From: Niabella sp.
GTDB taxonomy: Bacteria > Bacteroidota > Bacteroidia > Chitinophagales > Chitinophagaceae
Direction of reading: 5' to 3'
NCBI GenBank assembly: GCA_027493055.1
Contig: JAPUDO010000006.1
Coordinates: 1-64,000, forward strand
Length of the DNA: 64,000 bases
How positions within the stretch are numbered: position 1 is the first letter of the stretch; every line of letters starts with the position of its first letter. The notes below the pieces were generated by a model, which did no database searches, was not told the origin of the DNA, and worked only from the letters and a program-made list of their open reading frames with translations. Both the position numbers and the translations under genes were made by a program. This document shows, piece by piece, positions 1 to 9,571 of the stretch.

Positions 1-75
1 ATTATACTGGCGCTTATTGCTTTTTTGGGAACTATTGCTTTCTCTTATTACATAGAAAAACAAAAAGATGATTAA
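1..75 (+). CDS. mnhF: Na+/H+ antiporter subunit F (MrpF/MnhF), C-terminal end
   Basis: Only the last 24 codons are in the window. They read as a hydrophobic membrane segment (ILALIAFLGTIAFSYYIE) followed by a charged tail, which fits the C-terminus of the small three-helix MrpF subunit. The stop codon (TAA, 73-75) overlaps the ATG of the next gene (68), which is clearly MrpG, and F-G is the usual Mrp/Mnh gene order. The identity therefore rests mainly on this linkage. The rest of the operon lies outside the window. Confidence 0.75.
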   Translation: MILALIAFLGTIAFSYYIEKQKDD

Positions 76-496
76 CATAATTACAGCCATAATCAGCACC
101 ATAGGCGCTCTAGCCATATTGTTCGCCTCTATCGGCATATTGAGAATGCCTGATTTTTACCTACGCCTTTCTGTTACGGTAAAAGCATCAAGCCTTGGGG
201 TAGGTTTACTGTTAATTTGCGCGGCTATTATATTTCCTGACGATGCCTCTGTAACTACCAAGGCCATCGCTATTATATTCTTTCTTATCATTACGGCACC
301 TATTGCGGCACACATGATCGCCCGTACGGCATATTTTACCGGCACCCGGTTATGGAAAGGATCTGTTATAGATGAGCTGGACGGCATGTATAATAAAGCA
401 ACGCACGAGCTGCAGAGCGATCCTAATGATGCTATTAACAAATCCACTTCCCGGTGGAATGACCAGATAGCTGATACCGAAGAAGAAACCATGTAA
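68..496 (+). CDS. mnhG: Na+/H+ antiporter subunit G (MrpG/MnhG/PhaG)
   Basis: A 142-residue inner-membrane protein with three hydrophobic helices (about residues 3-23, 38-56 and 62-86). It has the family-type LRMPDFYLRLSVTVKASSLG stretch after helix 1 and the AHMIARTAYFTG region after helix 3. MrpG is a non-channel subunit of the multisubunit monovalent-cation/proton antiporter used for Na+ and pH homeostasis. The start overlaps the stop of the upstream subunit F by 8 nt, so the two are translationally coupled. The hydrophilic tail (about residues 95-142, rich in D/E/N) is somewhat longer than usual. It appears to be the last gene of the operon. Confidence 0.92.
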   Translation: MINIITAIISTIGALAILFASIGILRMPDFYLRLSVTVKASSLGVGLLLICAAIIFPDDASVTTKAIAIIFFLIITAPIAAHMIARTAYFTGTRLWKGSVIDELDGMYNKATHELQSDPNDAINKSTSRWNDQIADTEEETM

Positions 497-692
497 TACT
501 ACGCTAAAACAACTTCCCTTCAGCATAGTTATTGGGGTTTACGCCAACCATATTGCGAAAAAGCTTTCGTGTTCTCCGTAAATCTCAATGGTTAAAAAAT
601 GCTATGCAATCCTGCAAAAGCTGTAATAAGAACAAGCAGGAACAAATTAAAAGGGGGCAAACAAAAAGAAGTATAAAACCGCTAATATAATT

Positions 693-1566
693 TCAGTCAG
701 TCTGTTGCTTTTTTAGCTCTCTTTTTATTCTTCTTACAAAAGTTCCAGAGATGTTGGTAAAATTGGCTATTTCGGAAACGGTAAACTTTTCTGCAGCCAG
801 CAAATTTTTCACTACAGTCTCAATACCTTTTTCGATTCCCTTTTCCAGTATTATGTTTTCCGGTTAATATATCAACCTTCTTATCAAAATTACGATTAAT
901 TTTTGGATCTTCAATATATACAAACTGCTTCAGAAAGTATAAAAAACGGCTAATGCGTGCGTGATTATATTTTCTGCTGTTGATGAGTGCTTTTGCCACG
1001 GTAAGCCGCTCCCGGTTTAGCTCCTCTTCAGGCATTTTTCCCATTAGTAAGGCCTTCTGCGCAGCCAGTACAATCAAAGCAAAAGGGCTGTCCATAGCCA
1101 GCAACCCTGCCTCACTATGGTCAAAAATATGATATGTGTTGTACTTATAACTAAGCTCGGTACCTAAAAAAGACTTATAGAACCGGTCAGGCCTTTTCTG
1201 ATTTTTGCCCTCGGTAAACACTGCCAATGCTGTAACGTTTACCTTATAACGATCGTATATGCGGTACCAATATTGAAACATACGTTCAGCAAAATCTTTA
1301 TCGCCAGCTCCCTGTATTTCTACATGCACTAATATCCATTCCTCTTTCCCGTTCTTTAAGAATACCTTTGCCAGCATGTCTACAAAGCGGTTGCCACCGT
1401 GATTTTCTAATTCGGGGAAAAGTTCGCTAAGCTCTTTATCCATAAACACAAAATCTTTTCCTGTGTCGAATATATCATCAGCATTCTCAAAACAAAAGCG
1501 AAGCAGGTGAGGGAAAGCTTCTTCAAAGGCATTTTTTAGCAGGGTGTCGTTTTTTCTTCTAGGCAT
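693..1566 (-). pseudogene. Rpn-family PD-(D/E)XK nuclease/transposase, frameshifted near the 3' end
   Basis: The main frame (start ATG 1564-1566, stop near 820) encodes the Rpn/YhgA-like core: an N-terminal LLKNAFEEAFPHLLRF stretch, then RFVDMLAKVFLKNG with VHVEIQG (the D...E-x-Q nuclease core), then ERMFQYWYRIYDRY. The frame then runs into GKGNRKRY and stops. In the adjacent frame the DNA continues at once as LEKGIEKGIETVVKNLL, the usual charged linker of the family, and a helix-turn-helix-like end (FTVSEIANFTNISGTF) that stops at 693. One small indel at about 845-858 therefore separates two halves that belong together. Rpn proteins promote recA-independent recombination. The core may still be expressed with a short tail. 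The ATG at 1584 is possible, but MPRRKND is the usual family start. Confidence 0.8.
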
Positions 1567-1754
1567 AGCATTACAAACATACAAAATTCCCTACAGGTAG
1601 AAATACCGATATCGTATAACCAATATCATCCAGCAAAAGAAATACGTTACCTACATTTATTGATTGCCCATAAGCCCTAAAAAACTAATACCGTTTAAAA
1701 AAGTTCTGCTCCCATCATGATTAACAATATCTTTATCCAAATTTTCACATCTCT

Positions 1755-2981
1755 ATGAAACGATTGCTTTTTGTATTCCTGATTGTTGCCGGGACATTTG
1801 TTTATGGTCAGGCACCTTATGATGAAGTACAGAAAATAAGATTTGATCCTCAACAGGCATTGGGCGGAGATGTGTCTGACCTGATAGACTCCGTTCAGTA
1901 TATCCCGCTTGAAACCACGAAAGAGAGCACTTTTGGCTTTATATCCAATTTACAGGTAAATGGCAGGTATTTCGTTTTTTTTGATTTCGATACAAAAGCA
2001 ATATACACATTTAATAAAGAGGGAAAATTTATAGGGAAGGTAAACAAACTTCCTGCTGACATTGGATGGGACAAAAATGAATTCTACCCATTAAGCCAGT
2101 TTACTTTTAATAAAAATACTAACGACATTTATATCGTATTTAATGACAGGACAAAAGGTAAAAAATGGCTGTTGCAGTTTAATGTTAAAGGAGAATGTAT
2201 AAACAAAACAGATTTCACAAAAATTGGAGGACGTTTTACTGACCGTTTCGCAATTTTGAATAATGGCAGTTTTCTTTTTTCAGATGAGTTGTTCTCTCCG
2301 CTTTCAGATAATCAGGCTTATTTCTATAAGCTTAAACGTTTCAGTACTCCAGGAGAGCGTGTTATGCCCCTGTCAAAAAATGATATTTTTATAAACCGAA
2401 ATGCGGCCAAGAGTTATACGCTTTCAAGCTATTCAGGGAACGTATCTGTATGGATAAGGGAATTCGATTATTCATTTTTGGTATTTGACAGTAATAAAAT
2501 CTGCAAATACGATATCATTTTGCCTGCACGCATGTCGCTTGATTCATCGAAGTACAAAGACCCTGACTTTTTCAACAAAATTGAGACCGTTTGGGAATAT
2601 GCCAGGGAGAACAAGATCGTTGAAAGACTGCCGGCTATTGGATTATCAGGCAACCTGCTGGCATTTAAGAAGCTTTCCGGAACTTCAAGCAGCATGAGAG
2701 ATAATTTTATTCTTTCGCTGCAGTCAAAAAATTTCTATTCATTTGATAATATCACCAGTGACGAGAAATCTTATTTTTTACCCATAGGTAGTGCTGCGAT
2801 CAACGCTTTTGAAGATGGCGTTATCTATAATGAAGTGGCTTCTTTCGAGATGTTCAATGCAGCGGAGGAAAGGCCGGACAAGCCCTGGAAAAATAACACA
2901 GTTTTAAATGCTTATTTCGCCAATCAGAACCGGAAAAGTAATCCGCTTATAGTAGCGTTAAAGCTAAAGGATGATTTGTGA
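1755..2981 (+). CDS. 6-bladed beta-propeller protein, secreted
   Basis: A 408-residue protein with a signal peptide (MKRLLFVFLIVAGTFVYGQ). The segment SDLIDSVQYIPLETTKES followed by ISNLQVNGRYFVFFD and IYTFNKEGKFIGKV is characteristic of the Bacteroidota 6-bladed beta-propeller family (DUF5128/BF4221 type). These are periplasmic or lipid-anchored proteins of unknown biochemical role, often encoded near outer-membrane receptors. The stop overlaps the GTG start of the following OMP gene, so the two form a translationally coupled pair and probably act together in the envelope. There is no lipobox cysteine; the likely cleavage is after VYG. Confidence 0.85.
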   Translation: MKRLLFVFLIVAGTFVYGQAPYDEVQKIRFDPQQALGGDVSDLIDSVQYIPLETTKESTFGFISNLQVNGRYFVFFDFDTKAIYTFNKEGKFIGKVNKLPADIGWDKNEFYPLSQFTFNKNTNDIYIVFNDRTKGKKWLLQFNVKGECINKTDFTKIGGRFTDRFAILNNGSFLFSDELFSPLSDNQAYFYKLKRFSTPGERVMPLSKNDIFINRNAAKSYTLSSYSGNVSVWIREFDYSFLVFDSNKICKYDIILPARMSLDSSKYKDPDFFNKIETVWEYARENKIVERLPAIGLSGNLLAFKKLSGTSSSMRDNFILSLQSKNFYSFDNITSDEKSYFLPIGSAAINAFEDGVIYNEVASFEMFNAAEERPDKPWKNNTVLNAYFANQNRKSNPLIVALKLKDDL

Positions 2982-5836
2982 AAGTGAAAAAATCTATACT
3001 TGCTACGCTGTTCTTATTCACTTTGATCATAATGAATAGCTCCTTTTTATTAGCCCAGGAAAAGGATACTCTACTAACAGGCGAAGTAAAAGGAGTTATA
3101 GCGGATACCGCCTACCGCTTTAAACTAAAATCAGCCACGGTCGCCGTTTATGTGAAAAAAGACTCGAGCCTGATTCAATACCAGTTATCGAACACGATAG
3201 GTGCTTTTCACTTTTCAAAATTGCCTTTGGATGTACCGCTATACCTTGTGGCCAGTTATGTAGGGTACGAAGATGGCACGGTAGGCTTCACAATACCTCG
3301 CTCCGGTCCTAAAACGGACTTAAAAACTGTTGCCCTCAGAAGACACAAGGAAGAGCTGCTTCCGGAAGTGATAGTAAAATATATTCCACCTGTTCGTATG
3401 AACGGCGATACTTTAGAGTTCAATGCAGACGCCTTTAAACTGGATAAATCGGCAGTGGTGGAAGATCTGCTCCGGAAGCTACCGGGAGTTACTGTATGGG
3501 GAGACGGAGCCATTACTGTTAACGGGAAAGAAGTCAGCAGTGTTAAAGTAGACGGGAAACCTTTTTTTACCGGTGATCCCAAAATCGCTTTACAGAATTT
3601 ACCCAAAGACGCAGTGGAAAAAATACAGGTATATAAAAAATACCAGAATACCCCGGCCCGTTCTGATTCGTTAAGTGAAATAAATATAAAGCTGAAGAAC
3701 GGTAAGAATTTTGGAGGTTTTGGAAAAGCAGGTGTTGGCACCAATTTCAACAACCGTAATGAAGCAGAAGTAAGCTTTAACCTTTTCAATCCCCGTTCCC
3801 AGGCAGGCATTGTGTGGGCCAAAAATAATATCAACAAAATACCAAAGGATGTTAATACTATTTTACGAAACGCCACCTACAAGGGCGTCAGTAACAGCCT
3901 GGAATACAGTCCTGATTTTGAGCTGGCTGGAATAAACCAGAGCCAGGCCGGGGGACTTATCTTCCAGCACGATTTCATTGCGGCTCCCGATCTCGACAAA
4001 AACAACCGGATCAATGGCGATTATTTTTTACGGGATCTGCAGAGTGAATTAAAAGAATATTCAAAGACACGTGTGGGAATAGATGGGTCAAATTACCAGG
4101 AGCAACTGGATACTGCCAGAGAAAATGTCAGAAGAACAAACCACTCGCTTTCTACACGCTATAACCTGAGAAAGAAAGGAAAATTATTTGACGTGGATGC
4201 GTCCTTTAAAAGAGCCGTTAATGACAGGGATGCAATGCAAACCAGCAGCACCTATAATAACGAAGGATATTTGCTGAATATGGGCTATATGGCCAACGAG
4301 AGCCATGAAAGCACCAATAGTGCGTCCCTCGGCATAAACGGAGAACAAGCATTATGGGCGCACAAAAGCTACAGGTTTCCTAAAAAGTTTACATATAGCT
4401 ACTCAGTAGCCTATGGTGAAAGAATGTACCAGGGAATAAGACGAACGGCGTTTATTGCACTGTCAGATGAAGATGATAACAGGTTTTATAACAGGTCTTA
4501 CAACAATAGCTTAAATAATGTTGATCAATCCCTGGGATTTACAATAGGCAACCTGACTCCGATGCTATTTGGCAACAGGATATTCTCCCGCATTGAAACA
4601 ACTGTCATTAATGATCTGAACGTTTATAACAGTAATGAAAATAATAAAGTGGCCGATTGGGACAGCGCGAGCTTATTATATAAAAAAAATGCGTACCTGT
4701 CAAATAAGGGAGCCTATCTTACTGTTACAGAAAAACCGGCTATCCGGCTTAACAGGAATTTTAGCATGAACCTGGCCAACCGCTACTTTAAAACCCTCAG
4801 CGTTGCCCTGTTTTTAAGAGGCGCTTTTTTCTGGCAAAAGAATCATTCAGATCAGGCTTTCCAGGTATTTCAAAAAGGATATTCGGATTTCATCCCGTCC
4901 GCAAACGTGAGCTTTAACAACTACCAATTAGGGCGACATCATAATGTATATCAACTGAGTTATGCCCGGACCGTTGGTTATCCCGGACCGGCACAGCTGG
5001 TTCCCCTGGTAGACAGCTCAAATAGTTATTTTATAATCTTGGGCAATCCTGATCTGAAACGCTATAAGAAGGATGAGATCTCATTTAATATTTCGCACGA
5101 AACATTTGCAAAGAATGTGTTTAATTATGCAGCAAATGTAGCTGTAGGAAAGGTAGCCGGCGCTTTAGGGGACCACATTACCATTGACGATGTTGGACGA
5201 AGGGAACAGTATCTTGTCAACTTAAACGGGTACCGGTATCTCCTGGCCGGTGGTAACCTGAAAAAGCTGCTCAGGTTTAAAAACAACCAGTTGCAGCTCT
5301 CTTTGAATGGCCAGTTCAATTTCAGAAACAGTCCCAATGTAATTAACGGACAAGAAAACATTTCCTATGTAACAAGCAAAGATGCCGGGCTTAGCCTTTA
5401 TTATAGCTTTAAAGAGCTGTTAGGGTTTGAATTGAAGCAGTCCTATACTAACTATCTGTCAAAACAAAGCAATGCACTGTCAGCAGCTTTTAAAAGTCAG
5501 TTCTGGACTACCTCTTTTGCCGGAACAGTACAGTTCACCAAAAAGCTACGCCTTTGCTCTGATGTACAATATAAAAGAAACGCCACTTCTTTTTCTGCCC
5601 CCATCAACTATACTATTTGGAATGCTCATATCATTCTGCGCATACTAAAGAGCAATAACCTGGAATGCAAATTTTCAGCACTGGACCTGCTGGGACAAAA
5701 CAATGTATTGAGCAATACGGGGCATAATAATTTAATAACACAAAGCCTTTCTAACAGCCTGCAAAGATACTATATGCTGACGCTGGCTTTTTATCCAAGG
5801 AAGTTCGGGAAAGCCGATAAGGCTTCAACGGAATAA
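2978..5836 (+). CDS. Outer-membrane beta-barrel protein, TonB-receptor-like (OMP_b-brl_3)
   Basis: A 952-residue protein starting at GTG 2978, overlapping the previous stop by 4 nt; a GTG at 2984 is an alternative. Signal peptide at residues 1-26, then a carboxypeptidase-regulatory-like domain (about 30-125), then a plug-like region with DLLRKLPGVTVWGDGAITVNGK and VDGKPFFTGDP (about 160-210). The remainder is a long barrel with alternating aromatic strands. This layout is typical of Bacteroidota barrel proteins related to SusC that lack an obvious SusD partner. The substrate is unknown. Coupling to the beta-propeller gene suggests a joint function. Confidence 0.87.
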   Translation: MKVKKSILATLFLFTLIIMNSSFLLAQEKDTLLTGEVKGVIADTAYRFKLKSATVAVYVKKDSSLIQYQLSNTIGAFHFSKLPLDVPLYLVASYVGYEDGTVGFTIPRSGPKTDLKTVALRRHKEELLPEVIVKYIPPVRMNGDTLEFNADAFKLDKSAVVEDLLRKLPGVTVWGDGAITVNGKEVSSVKVDGKPFFTGDPKIALQNLPKDAVEKIQVYKKYQNTPARSDSLSEINIKLKNGKNFGGFGKAGVGTNFNNRNEAEVSFNLFNPRSQAGIVWAKNNINKIPKDVNTILRNATYKGVSNSLEYSPDFELAGINQSQAGGLIFQHDFIAAPDLDKNNRINGDYFLRDLQSELKEYSKTRVGIDGSNYQEQLDTARENVRRTNHSLSTRYNLRKKGKLFDVDASFKRAVNDRDAMQTSSTYNNEGYLLNMGYMANESHESTNSASLGINGEQALWAHKSYRFPKKFTYSYSVAYGERMYQGIRRTAFIALSDEDDNRFYNRSYNNSLNNVDQSLGFTIGNLTPMLFGNRIFSRIETTVINDLNVYNSNENNKVADWDSASLLYKKNAYLSNKGAYLTVTEKPAIRLNRNFSMNLANRYFKTLSVALFLRGAFFWQKNHSDQAFQVFQKGYSDFIPSANVSFNNYQLGRHHNVYQLSYARTVGYPGPAQLVPLVDSSNSYFIILGNPDLKRYKKDEISFNISHETFAKNVFNYAANVAVGKVAGALGDHITIDDVGRREQYLVNLNGYRYLLAGGNLKKLLRFKNNQLQLSLNGQFNFRNSPNVINGQENISYVTSKDAGLSLYYSFKELLGFELKQSYTNYLSKQSNALSAAFKSQFWTTSFAGTVQFTKKLRLCSDVQYKRNATSFSAPINYTIWNAHIILRILKSNNLECKFSALDLLGQNNVLSNTGHNNLITQSLSNSLQRYYMLTLAFYPRKFGKADKASTE

Positions 5837-5869
5837 AAAGGCACTGTTTCTCCTGGTTTAGTGCCCTTT
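5837..5869 (+). terminator. Hairpin after the OMP gene
   Basis: AAAGGCACT (5837-5845) pairs with AGTGCCcTTT (5860-5869) across a 14-nt loop directly after the stop codon. There is no long T-run, so this is a probable rather than certain terminator. Confidence 0.5.
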
Positions 5870-5988
5870 GCACTCCAGAGCTCAAATCCAGTCAGGAATA
5901 ATGATATAAATACATACCTGCACATGACCAATATCATAAGAAAATTTACAGACCTCTCCTACATTTATCTTCTTACTTGTAAAATATA

Positions 5989-6019
5989 AATGCGGCCCTA
6001 TAAGCATTGAGGCCGTATT
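5989..6019 (+). promoter_or_regulatory. Hairpin in the fucO 5' leader
   Basis: AATGCGGCC (5989-5997) pairs with GGCCGTATT (6011-6019; one G-T pair) about 40 nt before the fucO start. It is not followed by a T-run. It could be an mRNA-stability or attenuation element. No binding factor can be named from sequence. Confidence 0.4.
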
Positions 6020-6058
6020 TGAAATATATAATATCCAGTAACAGATAAATGTTCAGCT

Positions 6059-7219
6059 ATGGCACAAAGAATTGTTTTAAATGAAACTGCTTACCACGGA
6101 GCAGGAGCACGTAAAGAAATAGCAGGAGAAGTAAAGAAAAGAGGGTTAAAGAAAGCATTATTGGTAACCGATAAGGATCTTATCAAATTTGGCGTTGCTA
6201 AAAAAGTGGAAGATGAACTGGTTGAGGCAGCCATCGCCTATGATATATATGACAATGTAAAGGCTAACCCTACTATAGAGAATGTTCAAACCGGTGTGGA
6301 CGCATTCAAAAAATGCGGAGCCGATTTTATCATCGCACTTGGCGGGGGCTCTGCAATTGACACAGCAAAAGCTATAGGAATTATAGCCAATAACCCCGAA
6401 CATTATAATGTAAGATCTTTAGAAGGCGTTGTAGTTACCTCCAATAAATCAGTGGTACTCATTGCATTGCCCACCACCGCAGGCACAGCCGCAGAAGTCA
6501 CCATCAACTACGTTATTACAGATGAGGAAAACAAAAAGAAAATGGTATGCGTAGATCCTAATGATATTCCTGCTGTGGCGATCATTGATCCGGAACTGAT
6601 GTATTCCATGCCTAAAGGATTAACAGCAGCTACGGGTATGGACGCGCTGACACACGCCATTGAGTCTTTTATTACGCCAGGTGCATGGGAAATGACCGAC
6701 ATGTTTGAGATAAAAGCCATGGAGCTTATTCATAAACATTTAAAAAACGCGGTGGACAACCCTACTGATAAAGAGGCCAGGGAAGGCATGGCTTTGGCAC
6801 AATATATAGCAGGCATGGGGTTTTCCAATGTAGGTTTAGGTATTGTACACTCTATGGCCCATCCATTAGGTGCGTTTTATGACACTCCACATGGTGTAGC
6901 CAATGCTTTGCTACTCCCTTATGTGCTTGAATATAACGCGGATTCTCCTGCGAAAGGAAAGTATAAAATAATAGCAAAAGCAATGGGAGTAGCAGGTGCC
7001 TGCAGCATGACTGACGATGAAGGTGTTACTGCAGCCATTAATGCCGTTAAATCATTAGCCTTAAGTGTGGACATACCGCAAAAGTTAAGCGAGATTGGTG
7101 TACAGGAAAAAGACATCCCGGAATTAGCTGTTGCAGCATTCAACGATGTATGCACCGGAGGGAATCCCCGTCCTACATCAATAGAAGAAATTGAAGCGCT
7201 TTACCACAAAGCATATTAA
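6059..7219 (+). CDS. fucO: Lactaldehyde reductase / L-1,2-propanediol oxidoreductase (iron-dependent alcohol dehydrogenase)
   Basis: A 386-residue protein, close to the 383 of E. coli FucO and similar along its whole length (start MAQRIVLNETAYHG, end DVCTGGNPR..YHKAY). It has the GGGSAIDTAKAIGII nucleotide-binding loop (about residues 97-111) and PTTAGTAAEVT. The expected metal ligands are visible as D195, H199 (GMDALTHAIE), H264 (IVHSMAHPLG) and H278 (TPHG). The enzyme interconverts L-lactaldehyde and 1,2-propanediol with NAD(H) in fucose/rhamnose catabolism. No other fucose gene is nearby, so the physiological substrate could be another short aldehyde or alcohol. A strong terminator follows. 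Confidence 0.93.
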   Translation: MAQRIVLNETAYHGAGARKEIAGEVKKRGLKKALLVTDKDLIKFGVAKKVEDELVEAAIAYDIYDNVKANPTIENVQTGVDAFKKCGADFIIALGGGSAIDTAKAIGIIANNPEHYNVRSLEGVVVTSNKSVVLIALPTTAGTAAEVTINYVITDEENKKKMVCVDPNDIPAVAIIDPELMYSMPKGLTAATGMDALTHAIESFITPGAWEMTDMFEIKAMELIHKHLKNAVDNPTDKEAREGMALAQYIAGMGFSNVGLGIVHSMAHPLGAFYDTPHGVANALLLPYVLEYNADSPAKGKYKIIAKAMGVAGACSMTDDEGVTAAINAVKSLALSVDIPQKLSEIGVQEKDIPELAVAAFNDVCTGGNPRPTSIEEIEALYHKAY

Positions 7220-7235
7220 TACAAAAACGACAAGC

Positions 7236-7283
7236 AACTTCCCCCACGTTCCATTCCATTAAACAAGGGGGAAGTTTTCTTTT
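7236..7283 (+). terminator. Rho-independent terminator after fucO
   Basis: AACTTCCCCC (7236-7245) and GGGGGAAGTT (7267-7276) form a perfect 10-bp stem, followed by a T-rich tract. It lies between the convergent fucO and AHSA1 genes and could serve both. Confidence 0.85.
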
Positions 7284-7353
7284 GATGAATACCCCGTTTA
7301 AAAGTTGCTTCTGCCTTTTTCGCAGGGAACATCTTACGGGCTTCAGTTAAAAA

Positions 7354-7797
7354 TCATTGCTTCATAAAATCAAAAGCGCCTTTACGTAAATGAATGCCAT
7401 ACTCCAGCCATGCCTTCATACAGGCTAAAAAGTTAGCCCATCCTTCTGTCTGGCCAATAGCCCATTTAATGCCCGCCTCGTCCTGCCGGCGGCCTTCTTC
7501 GCAAACCCTTATAACGGTGTCATTATCGCTTCTTTTTTCCAGCTCTATTTTTACAACGGACTCCGGATCCCATACAAATATGATCCTTTCACCACCAACC
7601 ACCTCGTTAACTGTTACAGGATAAGCGCCTTCAAACTCCGGAAAAGACCAATGAATCTCTTTGCCGGCTTCCATGCGCCCGGAGCCACCGGAAATAAAAT
7701 AATGCCGCATCAGCTCAGGGTTAATGATAGCCTCGAATATCTCATCTGCCGGCTTTTGAATACCAATGGACGCTTTTGCAATAACTTTTTGTTCCAT
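7354..7797 (-). CDS. SRPBCC/AHSA1 (Hsp90 activator-like) domain protein
   Basis: A 147-residue protein that is a single AHSA1-type START-like fold: KPADEIFEAIINPELMRHYF at the N-terminus, WSFPEFEGAYPVTVNEVVGGERIIFVWD in the middle, and a C-terminal helix GWANFLACMKAWLEYGIHLRKGAFDF. Such proteins bind hydrophobic small molecules, but the ligand is unknown. It is the last gene of a seven-gene minus-strand run of small single-domain proteins and lies 8 nt after the VOC gene upstream of it. Confidence 0.88.
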   Translation of the reverse strand: MEQKVIAKASIGIQKPADEIFEAIINPELMRHYFISGGSGRMEAGKEIHWSFPEFEGAYPVTVNEVVGGERIIFVWDPESVVKIELEKRSDNDTVIRVCEEGRRQDEAGIKWAIGQTEGWANFLACMKAWLEYGIHLRKGAFDFMKQ

Positions 7798-7805
7798 AAT
7801 AACTG

Positions 7806-8228
7806 CTATTGAGTGTGATAGTTAATCATCCATTTCACACCGTACTTATCTGTAAAGCTCCCGAAATAATCGCCCCAGAACTGCTCTGCAAGCTGCATCT
7901 CCACAGTTCCTCCTTCTGAAAGCGCTGCGAATAAACGGTCAGCTTCCTCTCTCGAATCAGGGAATAGGGAAACATAATTATTATTCCCTTCAATCAGCTT
8001 ATGTCCCAGGGAAGGAACAATATCCGATGCCATTAGCAGGTCATTGCCAACAGGTAACGCAATATGCACTACCCGGTTCTTCTCTTCTTCAGAAAGGTTT
8101 TCGCAACCGGGAACATTTCCCATTTTAGAAACTTCGCCTAAAAATTCTCCGCCAAAAACGGATTTGTAAAAAGTAAGCGCTTCTTCTGCTTTACCATCAA
8201 AATTAAGGTAGGGGTTTAACTTTAGCAT
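7806..8228 (-). CDS. VOC family protein (PhnB/glyoxalase-like)
   Basis: A 140-residue vicinal-oxygen-chelate fold protein of the PhnB type: LNPYLNFDGKAEEALTFYKSVFGG at the start, IALPVGNDLLMASDI, and EQFWGDYFGSFTDKYGVKWMINY at the end. This type often lacks the full glyoxalase metal set and its reaction is unknown. It precedes the AHSA1 gene at 7354 by 8 nt, and the pair is probably co-transcribed. Confidence 0.9.
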   Translation of the reverse strand: MLKLNPYLNFDGKAEEALTFYKSVFGGEFLGEVSKMGNVPGCENLSEEEKNRVVHIALPVGNDLLMASDIVPSLGHKLIEGNNNYVSLFPDSREEADRLFAALSEGGTVEMQLAEQFWGDYFGSFTDKYGVKWMINYHTQ

Positions 8229-8327
8229 AGCTTTAAAATTTATGATTTATGTTTTTGTCTTTATAAATAGCCCATTTGATTTTGATACTCTACTTTTTCA
8301 TATACAATTGATTTTTATATCGAAAGA

Positions 8328-9104
8328 TTAACTATTTAAAAACTTCTCCACCTGGTTAATTGAAAAGTCAATTAACCCACTGTCTGTGCGCCCTGTTTCA
8401 TCCGCCATCATATAAGAGCCATGCCCACATGGAAGTATCATTAACCGGGAACCCGAAACCAGCCGGTTCATCTCCGCGGCATGTGCAGCAGTAATTACAT
8501 CTTTATCCCCCGCAATAAAAAACACCGGCGCCGTTATTGATGCCAATGCACTATCTTCCCAATCCTGGAAATGGATCATCCGCTGGCTGTCTTTATCAAA
8601 CATATTTTGCAAAAGCTTCTCATCGGGGTTGAGCTTCAAAAAATGCGCCTTTAAATACTCCGGCATATGATCAATAGTAGCATGGTTCATTCCTTCAAAA
8701 AATCCATCTATCATACCGCTTCTTTTTGTAACGCCAGAAGCAGCAATTATCTTTTCTGCTATTTCCGGGAATAAATGCGCTATTTTCAATACGGTTGTAG
8801 CGCCATTACTAAATCCGAAGAATGAACTTTTTTTAATGCCCAGCTTTTCCAGGATAGCCACTACATCTCTGGCATCCTGTTCAAAGGTTTGAGGCACTTC
8901 CCGGTGCTCTGACCTGCCATGATTTTGAAGATCAATTACGATTAGCCGAAACTGATCTCTCAATCTTTTAATAGTTTCTTCAAAATCAAATAAACCCGAG
9001 GAGCCGCCTCCATGAATAAGCGTCAATGGCTTTCCTGCCCCATACATTTCATAATACAACTGTATCCCGTTCACCTTCTCATATCCACGTTGTGCAGCAA
9101 TCAT
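8328..9104 (-). CDS. Alpha/beta hydrolase
   Basis: A 258-residue alpha/beta-hydrolase fold. The oxyanion-hole region is LTLIHGGGSSG, the nucleophile elbow is FGFSNGATT (G-F-S-N-G, about residues 97-101), the acid is in FFIAGDKDVIT and the histidine is in LPCGHGSYM. The complete triad indicates a functional esterase or hydrolase. The substrate is unknown. It lies between the DoxX gene and the VOC/AHSA1 pair on the same strand. Confidence 0.9.
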   Translation of the reverse strand: MIAAQRGYEKVNGIQLYYEMYGAGKPLTLIHGGGSSGLFDFEETIKRLRDQFRLIVIDLQNHGRSEHREVPQTFEQDARDVVAILEKLGIKKSSFFGFSNGATTVLKIAHLFPEIAEKIIAASGVTKRSGMIDGFFEGMNHATIDHMPEYLKAHFLKLNPDEKLLQNMFDKDSQRMIHFQDWEDSALASITAPVFFIAGDKDVITAAHAAEMNRLVSGSRLMILPCGHGSYMMADETGRTDSGLIDFSINQVEKFLNS

Positions 9105-9159
9105 ATTACATAATCTTATTTAGTCAGAGAATATACTTTAATGCTGATTTAATAACTGT

Positions 9160-9531
9160 TTAGCTGATCAAAGGCTTATACTTATCCCGGTTATCTGCAA
9201 TCATCCAGAGGTTGATTGCAAAAAGAGGTCCTGCAATAACCAGGCCCGAAGGCATAAACGTGGCGTTATGAATGATAATCCCGATCATCACGGGAAAGAT
9301 TACCAGGGCGCCTAATGCGCGCGTCTTTGGAAATATAAAAAGCAGCCCACCGGTTACTTCTGTAAATCCCACTAACGGCATCAGCCATTTCAATGTTGCA
9401 ATTGCTTCAAATAATTGAGTCATTGCTGCATCTGCCGGCGGTACCGGCATATAATGAAAAAACTTATCCAGCCCTGCGTTAATAAACATAAGGCCAAATA
9501 ACGTGCAAAGAATTGTTTTTACAATTTTCAT
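9160..9531 (-). CDS. DoxX family membrane protein
   Basis: A 123-residue four-helix integral membrane protein. Its first helix (VKTILCTLFGLMFINAGLDKF) and the MPLVGFTEVTGGLLFIFPKTRALGALVIF region match the DoxX-like family. The biochemical role is unknown; the family is often linked to redox or detoxification loci. It lies 40 nt after the AHSA1 gene upstream of it on the minus strand. Confidence 0.85.
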   Translation of the reverse strand: MKIVKTILCTLFGLMFINAGLDKFFHYMPVPPADAAMTQLFEAIATLKWLMPLVGFTEVTGGLLFIFPKTRALGALVIFPVMIGIIIHNATFMPSGLVIAGPLFAINLWMIADNRDKYKPLIS

Positions 9532-9571
9532 ATAATCCGATTTAAAATTAACCCATCCTGGTTCCAGTAAA

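Noticed and set aside
3256..3876. 206-codon minus-strand open frame
   Set aside because: Lies entirely inside the well-supported outer-membrane barrel gene; its residues show no family features. Shadow frame.
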